Under the pieces are notes generated by a model, which had not been told where the DNA came from, did not search any database, and worked only from the letters and a program-made list of their open reading frames with translations. Made by a program: the position numbers and the translations under genes. 64,000 nucleotides of DNA from Betaproteobacteria bacterium SCN1 (GTDB taxonomy: Bacteria > Pseudomonadota > Gammaproteobacteria > Burkholderiales > Thiobacillaceae), in the NCBI GenBank assembly GCA_008923315.1, contig WBSF01000009.1, forward strand, positions 124,001 through 188,000. The letters are read 5' to 3'. Every line of letters begins with the position of its first letter. The first letter of the stretch is position 1. Positions 1 through 8,801 of the stretch are shown here, in pieces.

Positions 1-171
1 TCAAGTCTTCGGCCTGGTCAACGCAAGCCGCTGCGGGTGATCCAAATCGAGCCAAGCTCATCCATCAACAGCCAGAGCATCGGATTTCATACCGAAGTCT
101 ATCTGTCCACTGGCACATCACGCCACAGGCCGCTACGGACAGGTGAGCTGCGTCCTCAAAGGATTGACTCA

Positions 172-1068
172 TCATCGACAGGCGCGGTCCCGCCCGCCTT
201 TCGCCCGCTCGATGAACCGCTTCATGGGCTCCGAGGGTTCGCCCCGGCGGCGCAGCAGGTAGGTAGAGAGCACCGGCGGGCTGCCGGCCAAGGGACGAAT
301 GGAGATGTCCGGGCGCTGTAGCGTCTGCACCTGCGAGGCGATGGCGAAGCCAATGCCGTAGCCTGCACCGACCAGGGTCAGCATCACGCCCAGGCTGGTC
401 ACTTCATCGACCAGCTTGAGCGGCGTGCCTGCGTCCTGCAGCAGCGCTTGAATCTGATGGCGGCAGCCCGATCCCGATTCGGGATGGCACAGAACCAGCG
501 GGAACTTCAGGGCTTCGGCCAGCGGCACCTGCACGTGTGCCAGCAAGGGGTGGCGTGCGGGCACGATCACCGACAGCGGATCGGTCCACACCGGCTCGGC
601 GACGAGGCCATCATGTACCGCGTTTGACAACGCAAAGCCGATGTCCAGCAGATCGTCGTGCAGCGTCTTGAGCTGCTGCGCGAACGGCAGCTCGAAGACG
701 CGAATCTCCATCTCGGGCTCCTCCTCGCGGCTGCGTGCCAGCAAGGTGGCGATGCGGGGCTGCGCCAGGCCGTCGCAGATCGCGATGCGCAGATGGCCCT
801 GGTAGCCCTGTGCCGCCGCCTTGGCACTCTTGACTGCCTGCTCCACGGTGGCCATCACGCGTCGGCATTCGCCTAGGAACACCTGGCCGGCCCAGGTCAG
901 CCGCGTCAGGCGGGTGCTGCGGTCGAACAACTGCACGCCAAGCTGGCTTTCCAGGTCGCGCATTGCTCGTGATACGGGAGATTGCTCGATCCCGAGACGC
1001 TCGGCCGCGCGGGCGAGATGCAGCTCTTCCGCGACTGCAACGAAATAGCGTAGCAATCTAGGCTCCAA
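172..1068 (-). CDS. LysR-family transcriptional regulator
   Basis: This 298-residue protein has the standard LysR layout. An N-terminal winged helix-turn-helix (about residues 3-62, with AERLGIEQSPVSRAMRDLE as the recognition region) is followed by an effector-binding domain from about residue 90, of normal family length. It is close to the LysR protein at 17864-18775 along its whole length, sharing the EQSP-SR core, the PARHPLL segment, the MLTLV-AGYG segment and the FIERA end, so the two are paralogues. It is transcribed away from the window start and in the same direction as the PHA genes, 264 bp downstream of phaB. In ICEclc a LysR-type protein (TciR) starts the transfer pathway, so this could be an ICE regulator or a cargo regulator. 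The effector is unknown. Confidence 0.9.
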   Translation of the reverse strand: MEPRLLRYFVAVAEELHLARAAERLGIEQSPVSRAMRDLESQLGVQLFDRSTRLTRLTWAGQVFLGECRRVMATVEQAVKSAKAAAQGYQGHLRIAICDGLAQPRIATLLARSREEEPEMEIRVFELPFAQQLKTLHDDLLDIGFALSNAVHDGLVAEPVWTDPLSVIVPARHPLLAHVQVPLAEALKFPLVLCHPESGSGCRHQIQALLQDAGTPLKLVDEVTSLGVMLTLVGAGYGIGFAIASQVQTLQRPDISIRPLAGSPPVLSTYLLRRRGEPSEPMKRFIERAKGGRDRACR

Positions 1069-1332
1069 GGCAGCCTCCCATCGGCCCTTTACACCAGGTC
1101 TTGGTACGAGCCAGCCACCAAGCGATGGGGATGTCGATCAGGATCAGGGTGACGACGCCTGCTAAACGTGCGGTCAACCGGAGGGCTTGCAGATCACTAT
1201 CCGTCAGCACGCAAACACCCTCGTGTCAATGCGCATGCTTCGTGTCCGAGCACCCGAGTGTGTAAAGGATGCTCTTCGGTGAACTGCCCAAGCGAATGGT
1301 CCAGACTTTCATGCCGCAGGCCCCTCGACTAC

Positions 1333-2079
1333 TCAATACATATGCTGGCCGCCGTTCATCGCGACGTTGCTGCCGGTCATGAAGGCGGCGGCTTCGCTGG
1401 CGATGAAGGCGACAAGTGCCGCAATCTCGTCCGGCTGGCCCAGACGGCCAACCGGAATCGCATCGATGATCTTCTGGCGCATGTCCTCCCGCACCGCCAT
1501 CACCATCTCGGTGGCCAGATAACCCGGCGACACGGTGTTGACCGTCACACCCTTGCGCGCGACCTCCTGCGCCAGCGCCTTCGTGAACCCGTGCACGCCG
1601 GCTTTGGCCGCCGAATAATTGGTCTGCCCGAACTGGCCCTTGCTGCCGTTGATCGACGAGATGTTGACGATGCGACCCCAGCCGCGCTCGACCATCGGAT
1701 CGATGAACGGCTTGGTGACGTTGAACATGGAGTCCAGGTTGGTGCGCAGTACGGCATCCCAACCGGCCTTGTCGAGCTTGCGCAGCGTTGCATCGCGGGT
1801 GATGCCGGCGTTGTTCACCAGGATGTCGATCCGATGACCGTCGGCGTGGATGCGCCGCGCCATTTCCTGCGTTGATTCGTAGTTCGATACATCCACCCCG
1901 TAGGCAGCAAGTTTGTAGCCCTGTGTCGCTTGCGCTTGCTGCCACTGGCCAATCGTGGTGTTGCCGGGGGTATGCGTGACGATCACGCGGTGGCCGGCAT
2001 CGTGCAGGGCACGGGCGATCGCAGCGCCCAACCCCCGGTTGCCTCCCGTCACCAGCGCCGTCCGTTGCGTCGTATTCAT
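1333..2079 (-). CDS. phaB: Acetoacetyl-CoA reductase (PhaB), SDR family
   Basis: This is a 248-residue NADPH-dependent short-chain dehydrogenase that reduces acetoacetyl-CoA to 3-hydroxybutyryl-CoA, the monomer for polyhydroxybutyrate. The Rossmann TGGNRGLG motif is at about residues 12-19, NNAG at about 90, and the Ser/Tyr-Lys catalytic set (NISSINGSKG, then YSAAKAG) follows. The PhaB-type end (MTGSNVAMNGGQHMY) is intact. I start at the ATG at 2079 because a GAGGGGAC ribosome-binding site precedes it; an in-frame extension to 2250 would run through the phasin gene. It lies 10 bp after the phasin gene on the same strand, so the two are probably co-transcribed. The ketothiolase PhaA is missing and would have to come from the host. 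Confidence 0.93.
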   Translation of the reverse strand: MNTTQRTALVTGGNRGLGAAIARALHDAGHRVIVTHTPGNTTIGQWQQAQATQGYKLAAYGVDVSNYESTQEMARRIHADGHRIDILVNNAGITRDATLRKLDKAGWDAVLRTNLDSMFNVTKPFIDPMVERGWGRIVNISSINGSKGQFGQTNYSAAKAGVHGFTKALAQEVARKGVTVNTVSPGYLATEMVMAVREDMRQKIIDAIPVGRLGQPDEIAALVAFIASEAAAFMTGSNVAMNGGQHMY

Positions 2080-2089
2080 TGCCGTCCCC

Positions 2090-2533
2090 TCATTTCTTGG
2101 TCTTGCCCTGGGGTACGGCGCTTGGGGCGGTCCAGGGCTGGGTCCAGCGCTGGCAAAGCTGCGTGAAAGAGGCTGCGTCGCCACTCGCGCCGAATGCCTC
2201 GGAGACAGACTCCTGCCAAGTCGTGAGCGCCTGGCGCAGTCCATTGGCAAAGGCCGTCTGGCTCTTGGCTGCTACTTGCCCGACCGCTTGGGCATCGCCC
2301 ATGCGGCCTTGGCACAGACGCCAGAACACTTCGGACGGCAAGGTCGCGAGCGCTTGCCAGTCGGCCGCCTGTTGGAGGCCCTGGATGCGCGAGGTGGTCT
2401 CCAGCACGCTGCCAGCGCTGAGCTGTTGCATGACTTCGAGCCAGTGATGGCTGCTCTCCTGCAGCAAGCGCGTGATCTGCAGTTGCAGCTCGGCATTGGC
2501 TTTGTAGAGATGGATTGGCAGTTCGTTGCTCAT
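2090..2533 (-). CDS. phaP: Phasin (PHA granule-associated protein)
   Basis: This small 147-residue, mostly helical protein (long Gln/Ala-rich amphipathic stretches, no membrane segment or signal peptide) has phasin-like composition and length, including a conserved FANGLRQALTTWQESV-type helix. Phasins coat polyhydroxyalkanoate granules and influence granule size and number. The family call rests on composition plus its position between phaB and phaC. The start ATG at 2533 follows a GAAGGGC-type ribosome-binding site. The short C-terminal tail is Lys-rich (GKTKK). Confidence 0.8.
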   Translation of the reverse strand: MSNELPIHLYKANAELQLQITRLLQESSHHWLEVMQQLSAGSVLETTSRIQGLQQAADWQALATLPSEVFWRLCQGRMGDAQAVGQVAAKSQTAFANGLRQALTTWQESVSEAFGASGDAASFTQLCQRWTQPWTAPSAVPQGKTKK

Positions 2534-2641
2534 TGCAGTGCCCTTCGGTCATGGTGGGCCCCCTTCGGGGCGGGTGTAGGCCATCCCAAGCGATGTCCCT
2601 GTTGAAATGGTCTTGTCTTGTCTCGGCTTCGGCGCGTCGTA

Positions 2642-4402
2642 TCAGCGCATTGCCACATAGGTTCCCGGTGCATCACCAAGCGGGACCTGCGTGCCGCCCA
2701 TGGCAGGCGGCGATACCCGCTCGGTCGAATGTCGTGCCAGCCACTGCTGCCAGGCTGGCCACCATGAGCCCTCGTTCAGCGGGGTTTCGGTACGCCACGT
2801 TTGCGGATCGACGTAGCGAGCGCCGACGCTGCGGGTCGCAATCTGGTAGCTGCGCCGGGGGTGCCCCGGCTCGCTGACCACGCCGGCGTTGTGCCCGCCG
2901 CTGGTCAGTACGAAGGTCAGCTCCGCATCACTGAGCAGATGCATCTTGTACACGGATGGCCAGGGGGCAACGTGGTCGCGCACCGTGCCGACGATGAGCA
3001 TCGGCACTTCGATGTCGGCGATCGCCACCGGCCGTCCGCCGACCTGGTAGCGTCCCTCGGCCAGATCGTTGTTCAGATACAAACGCCGCAGGTACTCGCT
3101 GTGCATGCGATACGGCATGCGCGTCACGTCGGCATTCCATGCCATCAGGTCATTGAACTCCTGCCGTTCGCCCAGCAGGTACTCGCGCACGCGCCGCGAC
3201 CAGATCAGGTCGCGCGAGTTGAGCATCTGGAAAGAGGCGGCCATCTGCTTGCCGTCGAGATAGCCCTTGTCCCACATCCCGGCTTCCAGCCAGGCAAGTT
3301 GACTGTCGTCGATGAAAAGCGCGATTTCGCCCGACTCGCGGAAGTCGGTCTCCGACGCCAGCAGCGTCAAACTGCGCAGCCGTTCGTCGCCATCGCGCGC
3401 CATCGCGGCTGCGGCGATCGTCAGCAAGGTGCCGCCCAGGCAATAGCCAACCGCCTGCACCTTGCGCTCGGGCACGATGGCCGTGACCGCGTCCAGTGCA
3501 TCCATGACCCCCAGCCATCGGTAATCCTCGAGGCCGAGGTCGCGATCGGCCGCGGTCGGGTTCTTCCAGGAAAGGATGAACACCGTATGCCCCTGGTCGA
3601 CCAGGTACTTCACCATCGAGTTGTGCGGTGACAGGTCGAGGATGTAGTACTTCATGATCCAGGAGGGCACGATCAGCACCGGCTCGGCATACACATCGGG
3701 GGTCGTGGGTGTGTACTGGATCAGCTCGATCAGGTGGTTGCGAAACACCACCTTTCCTGGTGTGACCGCCACGTCCTGGCCGACTTTGAAGCCTTCGACC
3801 CCGGCCGGTTCATCGTCAAGCGCAAGACGCTGTGTATCGTCGAGGAAGTTCATCGCGCCGCGCCACAGGTTGGCGCCGCCGCTGGTTCTGATGGCTTCCA
3901 GCACTTCCGGGTTGGTCCAGATGAAATTCGATGGCGACCACATGTCCAGCCACTGCCGCCCAGCGAAAGTGACCATGTTCTCGTGATGGCGCGACACGCC
4001 GCGCACGCCGGTGGTGGCGTTGTGCCACCACTGCTGCTGCAGCAAAAAGCCCTGGTGGATCACGTTGAACGGCCATTGCTGCCAGGCCGGCGCCTCGAAG
4101 CGCCGATCCTGCTCCAACGGCTCGATGCACGTGGGGCAGCCGTGGGCACTTGCAGCGTGCGCGACGTAGCGCGCCAAGCGTCGCTGCTTGTGCAATCCCT
4201 TTTCGATCAGGCTGCGCTGCTTGCCCGGTGAAAGGCTCAGGTGCAGCGCCCAGTCGTACCAAGCCAGCAAACCCGCCGCCGGTGACAACCCGCCAGTGCC
4301 GCGTGCCCGGCACGCGTTCGCAAGCGTATCCAGGACATCGGGGCGACAGACGACTTCGGACGGTGCCGGCGCGGGCTTGTCAGGTATGGCAAGGGTGTTC
4401 AT
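2642..4402 (-). CDS. phaC: Poly(3-hydroxyalkanoate) synthase (PhaC)
   Basis: This 586-residue polymerase joins 3-hydroxyacyl-CoA units into storage polyester on the granule surface. The N-terminal PhaC domain (about residues 60-230) is followed by an alpha/beta-hydrolase domain. The lipase-like box is GYCLGG at about residues 316-321, where Cys is the catalytic nucleophile. The Asp of GTVRDHVAPW and the His of SGGHNAGVV complete the triad. Length and a single subunit gene (no phaE or phaR nearby) fit class I. The ATG at 4402 is 18 bp from a 20-bp operator that covers the presumed transcription start. Phasin and phaB follow on the same strand, giving a PHA cassette of phaC, phasin and phaB. 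Confidence 0.94.
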   Translation of the reverse strand: MNTLAIPDKPAPAPSEVVCRPDVLDTLANACRARGTGGLSPAAGLLAWYDWALHLSLSPGKQRSLIEKGLHKQRRLARYVAHAASAHGCPTCIEPLEQDRRFEAPAWQQWPFNVIHQGFLLQQQWWHNATTGVRGVSRHHENMVTFAGRQWLDMWSPSNFIWTNPEVLEAIRTSGGANLWRGAMNFLDDTQRLALDDEPAGVEGFKVGQDVAVTPGKVVFRNHLIELIQYTPTTPDVYAEPVLIVPSWIMKYYILDLSPHNSMVKYLVDQGHTVFILSWKNPTAADRDLGLEDYRWLGVMDALDAVTAIVPERKVQAVGYCLGGTLLTIAAAAMARDGDERLRSLTLLASETDFRESGEIALFIDDSQLAWLEAGMWDKGYLDGKQMAASFQMLNSRDLIWSRRVREYLLGERQEFNDLMAWNADVTRMPYRMHSEYLRRLYLNNDLAEGRYQVGGRPVAIADIEVPMLIVGTVRDHVAPWPSVYKMHLLSDAELTFVLTSGGHNAGVVSEPGHPRRSYQIATRSVGARYVDPQTWRTETPLNEGSWWPAWQQWLARHSTERVSPPAMGGTQVPLGDAPGTYVAMR

Positions 4403-4420
4403 CTCTGGTCTTCCGATGTT

Positions 4421-4478
4421 GTAAGTAACTTATTACTATCATAATGCCTACGGGAAAAGATGCAAAGCCTTGAAGAAC
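4421..4478 (-). promoter_or_regulatory. phaC promoter and TetR-type operator
   Basis: Reading on the minus strand, a -35 TTGCAT and a -10 TATGAT with a 16-bp spacer are followed directly by a 20-bp site at 4421-4440, GATAGTAATAAGTTACTTAC. The site contains the dyad AAGTTACTT and GTAA/TTAC ends. The same 20 bp with one change occurs at 4701-4720 in front of the tetR gene. A repressor bound here would cover the transcription start of phaC. Confidence 0.7.
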
Positions 4479-4673
4479 GCCCGGGGGATTTCCGCCTTCG
4501 CTCGAACGAAACCGCTTCTCTTGCTCTGACTGGGGTGGCCGACCTGCCGACCGATTACTCATGATGTGCCAGAGGAGTGTGTTCGCTTCCTGGGTCTCGT
4601 CAGCTCACTTGGCCACGATCCATGGATGGGGCAGGAACCATCCTTTCCCATGCGATGAACCGTATTCCCGATC

Positions 4674-4720
4674 TTGCGACGCGGATTTTTTGCATGTTAG
4701 GATAGTAATAAGTCACTTAC
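4674..4720 (+). promoter_or_regulatory. tetR/efflux promoter and matching operator
   Basis: GATAGTAATAAGTCACTTAC at 4701-4720 repeats the phaC operator with one change and lies 17 bp before the tetR start. A possible -35 TTGCGA (4674-4679) and -10 TAGGAT (4698-4703) overlap its left edge. This fits autoregulation by the TetR protein and joint control of the phaC and efflux transcripts. The rest of the 335-bp gap (4441-4673) shows no gene. Confidence 0.65.
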
Positions 4721-4737
4721 TTTATGGAGTCTGATCG

Positions 4738-5346
4738 GTGAGCGAACGTCCTCAACATCTGTCCGCTGAAGAGCGGCGTGCTGCCACAGTGCAAGCGGTG
4801 GTGGACTTGGCCGCGGAGCAAAACCCGGCCGAAATCACGACCACGGCCATCGCCGATCGAATGGGTTTGACGCAGGGCGCGCTGTTTCGCCACTTCCCCA
4901 CCAAGGACGCGATCCTGGAGGCAACGATGACCTGGGTCGGTGAGCGTCTGCTGGTGCGCGTGGACAAGGCGGCCGAGGGCGCCGCGTCTCCTGCCGCGGC
5001 ACTCGAAGCCATGTTCATGACGCACATCGACTTCGTGGCCAAGCATCCCGGCGTGCCGCGCATGCTGTTCGGAGAACTGCAACGCTCTGGCGAGACGCTC
5101 GCCAAGCGGATGGTGCAGACCTTGCTCCGTCAATACGAACAGCGCCTGCGCCGCCTGATGGAGGCAGGCAAGGCCCAAGGCGACCTGGATGCGGATCTGG
5201 ACGTAGATGCCGCCGCCGTGTTGTTCATCGGCACGATCCAGGGACTGGTCATGCAGTCGCTGTTGGCCGGCAAGGTCAGTCGCATCCGTCGTGATGCGCC
5301 AGCCGTGTTTGCCATCTATCTCCGTGGCATCACGCACACCCGATGA
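4738..5346 (+). CDS. TetR-family transcriptional repressor
   Basis: This is a 202-residue protein. Its N-terminal TetR helix-turn-helix (about residues 30-55: ITTTAIADRMGLTQGALFRHFPTKDAIL) is textbook, and the ligand-binding domain follows. It starts at GTG 4738, because the only nearby upstream ATG runs into a stop. It heads the efflux operon, and its promoter carries the same 20-bp site as phaC, so it probably represses itself, the downstream efflux genes and phaC. The ligand is unknown. The neighbouring ABC exporter suggests a hydrophobic or toxic compound, but that is inference. Confidence 0.9.
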   Translation: MSERPQHLSAEERRAATVQAVVDLAAEQNPAEITTTAIADRMGLTQGALFRHFPTKDAILEATMTWVGERLLVRVDKAAEGAASPAAALEAMFMTHIDFVAKHPGVPRMLFGELQRSGETLAKRMVQTLLRQYEQRLRRLMEAGKAQGDLDADLDVDAAAVLFIGTIQGLVMQSLLAGKVSRIRRDAPAVFAIYLRGITHTR

Positions 5347-5533
5347 AACGCCTTCCATCCTGCCGCCACGCAGTTGCCCGGTCGGCCGAGAGGCACACCA
5401 CGGTCATGCGATCGCGTTGCGCCTCCAGCGCGAATCCGCGTCATTCAACACTCAGCCCGACCGCCCGGCGGAACGCACACGCACACCGCGACGACGGCGA
5501 AGGCTTGGGAGTTTCCGCGATCAAGTAAAGGCC

Positions 5534-5959
5534 ATGAAGATGACCACTCATCCACAACGCAGCATCTGGCACTGGCTGATCTCCCCGCTCGCGATCGGCT
5601 TCGGCCTGCTCACTCTTCGGGAGGGCGGCGCCGTTCTGTTTGTCGACGGCGCGGCGCGCCAAGCCGCCGGCCACTATGTGCCTTTCGTGCTCTGGTTCAA
5701 TTTTCTGGCCGGGCTCGCCTACATCGTCGCCGGCGTCGGCTTGTGGATGCGCCGGCGCTGGGCCGCGTGGTTGGCGATTGTCATCACGGTGGCGACCGCA
5801 CTCGTGTTCCTGGCTTTCGGAGTGCATGTGGCTTTGGGTGGCGCCTGGGAGCGGCGCACGGTGGTCGCCATGACGCTGCGCACGTTGGTGTGGGCAGGCA
5901 TAGCGGCCATAGCCTGGCGCCGGTCAGCGGCGAATGCGCCGGTCGCACGCGAGCACTGA
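5534..5959 (+). CDS. Small four-helix inner-membrane protein
   Basis: This 141-residue protein has four hydrophobic segments (about residues 15-35, 50-70, 78-102 and 112-127) separated by short Arg-rich loops (WMRRRWAAW), so it is probably an inner-membrane protein. I start at ATG 5534, since an open frame reaching further upstream overlaps tetR out of phase. It lies between tetR and the HlyD-type gene in the same direction and is probably part of the efflux operon. I do not recognise a named family and assign no function. Confidence 0.75.
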   Translation: MKMTTHPQRSIWHWLISPLAIGFGLLTLREGGAVLFVDGAARQAAGHYVPFVLWFNFLAGLAYIVAGVGLWMRRRWAAWLAIVITVATALVFLAFGVHVALGGAWERRTVVAMTLRTLVWAGIAAIAWRRSAANAPVAREH

Positions 5960-5986
5960 GCACCTTTATCCAGCGGAAACCCATCG

Positions 5987-7027
5987 ATGACAACTCCAAA
6001 CCTCCTCTCCAGAAAAACCCGTTGGGTCGTGATCGCCGTCGTCGTGCTCGCTCTTGGCGGCGCACTGGCGTTCTGGCTGTCGCGCGACCATGGACAACAA
6101 GATGCATTGCGCCTCTACGGCAACGTCGACATCCGCGAGGTGCAACTGGCCTTCCGTCAGCCCGGGCGCGTGATGCAAATGGCTTTCGATGAGGGCGATG
6201 CCGTCAGCGCCGGCGCGCGCCTGGCGGCGCTCGATGCGCAACCCTATCGGGAGGCCCTTGCGGCAGCGCAGGCCCAGGTGCAGGTGGCGCAGGCGGAACT
6301 GGCCAAGCTGCGCCGCGGCCTGCGACCACAGGAAATCACCCAGGCGCGCGAGGCTCTCAGACAGGCACAGGCGCTCGCCACCGAGACCGAGCGCAATTTC
6401 CAGCGCCAGAGTGGCCTGTTGGCATCGGGCGCCAGCAGCCAGCGCACGGTCGATGCAGCCCGTACGGCACGCGACCAGGCAGCCGCTGGCGTCGAAGCGG
6501 CCAAGGCGGCCCTGTCGCAAGCATCCGAAGGTTTTCGCAAGGAAGACATCGCCGCAGCAGAAGCTCGCCTTGCGGCCGCACAGGCTGCCGCAGCGCAAGC
6601 CACGACAGCCTTGGCGGACACCGAGTTGATGGCGCCCAGTAGCGGCACCGTCATCGCACGAGTGCGGGAGCCCGGCAGCATGGTCGCAAGCCAGAGCGCG
6701 GTCTACAGCCTGAGCCTGGACAAGCCGGTTTACGTGCGCGCCTACGTGGGCGAGTCGGACTTGGGGCGCATCGCGCCCGGTACTGTGGTGCGCGTCAAAA
6801 GCGATTCATCAGAGAAGGTCTATCGCGGCCAGATCGGCTTCATCTCGCCGCGCGCCGAGTTCACCCCCAAGACGGTGGAGACGACGGATTTGCGCACGGA
6901 TCTGGTCTACCGCCTGCGCATCGTCATCGACGAAGCCGACAGCGACAGTGCCTTGCGCCAGGGCATGCCGGTGACGATCGAGGTCGATGCGAAAGCCGGC
7001 ACCAGCATCCCGGCGGGGGAGCGTTGA
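5987..7027 (+). CDS. HlyD/YbhG-type periplasmic adaptor of ABC efflux pump
   Basis: This 346-residue membrane-fusion protein has one N-terminal membrane anchor (about residues 12-31). A biotinyl-lipoyl half (about 40-85), a long Ala/Gln/Glu-rich coiled coil (about 85-205), the second lipoyl half (LMAPSSGTVIARV, about 213-225) and a beta-barrel domain follow. It should link the inner-membrane ABC transporter to the outer-membrane lipoprotein encoded at 11087. The gene stops one base before the ATPase start. The order adaptor, fused ATPase, permease, permease matches the E. coli ybhGFSR arrangement. Confidence 0.92.
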   Translation: MTTPNLLSRKTRWVVIAVVVLALGGALAFWLSRDHGQQDALRLYGNVDIREVQLAFRQPGRVMQMAFDEGDAVSAGARLAALDAQPYREALAAAQAQVQVAQAELAKLRRGLRPQEITQAREALRQAQALATETERNFQRQSGLLASGASSQRTVDAARTARDQAAAGVEAAKAALSQASEGFRKEDIAAAEARLAAAQAAAAQATTALADTELMAPSSGTVIARVREPGSMVASQSAVYSLSLDKPVYVRAYVGESDLGRIAPGTVVRVKSDSSEKVYRGQIGFISPRAEFTPKTVETTDLRTDLVYRLRIVIDEADSDSALRQGMPVTIEVDAKAGTSIPAGER

Positions 7028-7028
7028 A

Positions 7029-8801
7029 ATGCAGGCAAGCCCTGCCATCGCCGCCGTGCCTGCGGGTGCGGGCGAAGACGCTGCCGTCGTCATCGAAGAC
7101 GTGGACAAGCATTTCGGAGACGTAAAGGCGCTGCGGGGCTTGAGCGCGCGCATCCACTATGGGCGGCTGACGGGTCTGGTCGGCCCCGACGGCGCTGGCA
7201 AGACGACGCTGATGCGGATTCTGACCGGCCTCCTGGTGCCTAACGCCGGCCACGTCACCTTGGCAGGCTATGACGTGGTCAAGGACAACGACGCCATTCA
7301 TGTCGCCAGTGGCTACATGCCGCAACGCTTTGGCCTGTACGAAGACCTGTCGGTGATGGAGAACATGCGCCTGTATGCGCAGTTGCGCGGCATGGATGCG
7401 GACCGCAACGCCGATCTGTTTGCCGAGCTGCTGGACTTCACGCGGCTCGGACCCTTCACCAAACGCCTGGCCGGCAAGCTCTCCGGCGGCATGAAGCAGA
7501 AGCTGGGCCTTGCCTGTGCGCTCATGGCGCGGCCGAAGGTGCTGCTGCTGGACGAGCCGGGCGTGGGTGTCGACCCGGTCAGCCGCCAGGACTTGTGGCG
7601 CATGGTGCAGGCGCTGACCGATGAAGGCATGGCCGTGGTCTGGTCCACCGCCTATCTCGACGAAGCCGAGCGCTGCGAGAGCGTGCTGCTGCTGAACCAA
7701 GGGCAGCTCCTGTTCGATGGCCCGCCGCAGGAGCTGACCGCGCAGCTCGAAGGCCGCAGTTTCCGTCTGGAAGACGTCGGTGCCGAGCGCCGAGCGGTCC
7801 TGACCCAGGCACTCGACCTGCCCAGCGTGAGCGATGGCGTGATCCAGGGCGCCGGCGTGCGCGTGGTGTTGCGCGAGGGCGCTCAAGCGGAGCAGCTCCA
7901 GGCCCTGTCCGATCAGGCGCGAGTGGAGCTGGCGCAGGTGCCCGCGCGCTTCGAAGACGCCTTCATCGATCTGCTCGGTGGCGGCCCCGGCGGCACTTCG
8001 ACGCTGGCCGAGCGTCTGCCGCCGGTTGAGCTGGGTTCCGACATTGCCGTGTCGTGCCGAAACCTCACCAAGCGCTTCGGCGAGTTCACCGCCACCGACA
8101 ACGTCAGCTTCGAGGTGCAAAAGGGCGAAATCTTCGGCCTGCTCGGCCCTAACGGCGCCGGCAAGTCCACCACCTTCAAGATGTTGTGCGGCCTGTTGAA
8201 ACCAACTGCTGGCGAAGCGCATGTGGTGGGCCATGATCTGCGCCGCGCCACCGGCGCAGCCAAGAGCCGGCTCGGCTACATGGCGCAGAAGTTTTCGCTC
8301 TACGGCCTGCTCTCGGTGCAGCAGAACCTGGAATTCTCGGCCGGCGTCTACGGACTGGAAGGCAACACCCGGCGCGAGCGCATTGCCGAGATGATCGAAA
8401 CCTTCGATCTGGGCGACTGGCTGTCCGCCACGCCCGATTCCCTGCCGCTGGGCCACAAGCAGCGCCTGGCATTGGCTTGTTCGCTGATGCACCGGCCGCC
8501 CGTGCTGTTCCTGGATGAACCCACTTCGGGCGTGGACCCGATCACCCGGCGGGAATTCTGGACCCACATCAACGGACTGGCCCGCAAGGGCGTGACCATC
8601 ATGGTCACCACCCACTTCATGGACGAGGCCGAATACTGCGACCGCGTGGCCATGCTCTCGCGTGCGCAACTGATCGCGCTGGATACGCCCGACGCGCTCA
8701 AACGTTCGGCGGTCAGCCCCGAACAACCCGACCCGACGATGGAGGACGCCTTCATTCACCTGGTGGAGTCGTCAGACCGCGAGCTGGAGGCCGCCACATG
8801 A
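7029..8801 (+). CDS. Tandem ABC ATPase (YbhF-like)
   Basis: This 590-residue protein contains two fused ABC nucleotide-binding domains that power the efflux pump. Domain 1 has Walker A GPDGAGKTT (about residue 48), signature LSGGMKQ and Walker B VLLLDEP. Domain 2 has Walker A GPNGAGKST (about 371) and Walker B VLFLDEP, but its signature reads LPLGHKQ instead of LSGGQ. That variation is common in this subfamily and suggests unequal sites. I start at ATG 7029, just after the adaptor stop; a longer frame from 6987 overlaps the adaptor gene. The 3' end overlaps the first permease gene by four bases (ATGA). Confidence 0.94.
   Translation: MQASPAIAAVPAGAGEDAAVVIEDVDKHFGDVKALRGLSARIHYGRLTGLVGPDGAGKTTLMRILTGLLVPNAGHVTLAGYDVVKDNDAIHVASGYMPQRFGLYEDLSVMENMRLYAQLRGMDADRNADLFAELLDFTRLGPFTKRLAGKLSGGMKQKLGLACALMARPKVLLLDEPGVGVDPVSRQDLWRMVQALTDEGMAVVWSTAYLDEAERCESVLLLNQGQLLFDGPPQELTAQLEGRSFRLEDVGAERRAVLTQALDLPSVSDGVIQGAGVRVVLREGAQAEQLQALSDQARVELAQVPARFEDAFIDLLGGGPGGTSTLAERLPPVELGSDIAVSCRNLTKRFGEFTATDNVSFEVQKGEIFGLLGPNGAGKSTTFKMLCGLLKPTAGEAHVVGHDLRRATGAAKSRLGYMAQKFSLYGLLSVQQNLEFSAGVYGLEGNTRRERIAEMIETFDLGDWLSATPDSLPLGHKQRLALACSLMHRPPVLFLDEPTSGVDPITRREFWTHINGLARKGVTIMVTTHFMDEAEYCDRVAMLSRAQLIALDTPDALKRSAVSPEQPDPTMEDAFIHLVESSDRELEAAT

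Noticed and set aside
1-171. Possible end of an upstream gene or an attachment site
   Set aside because: Short open frames only, with no tRNA-like end, no direct repeat to another place in the window and no motif.
6924-8759. 611-residue minus-strand open frame
   Set aside because: It is antisense to the tandem ABC ATPase, whose motifs are unambiguous; composition is the mirror of that gene.
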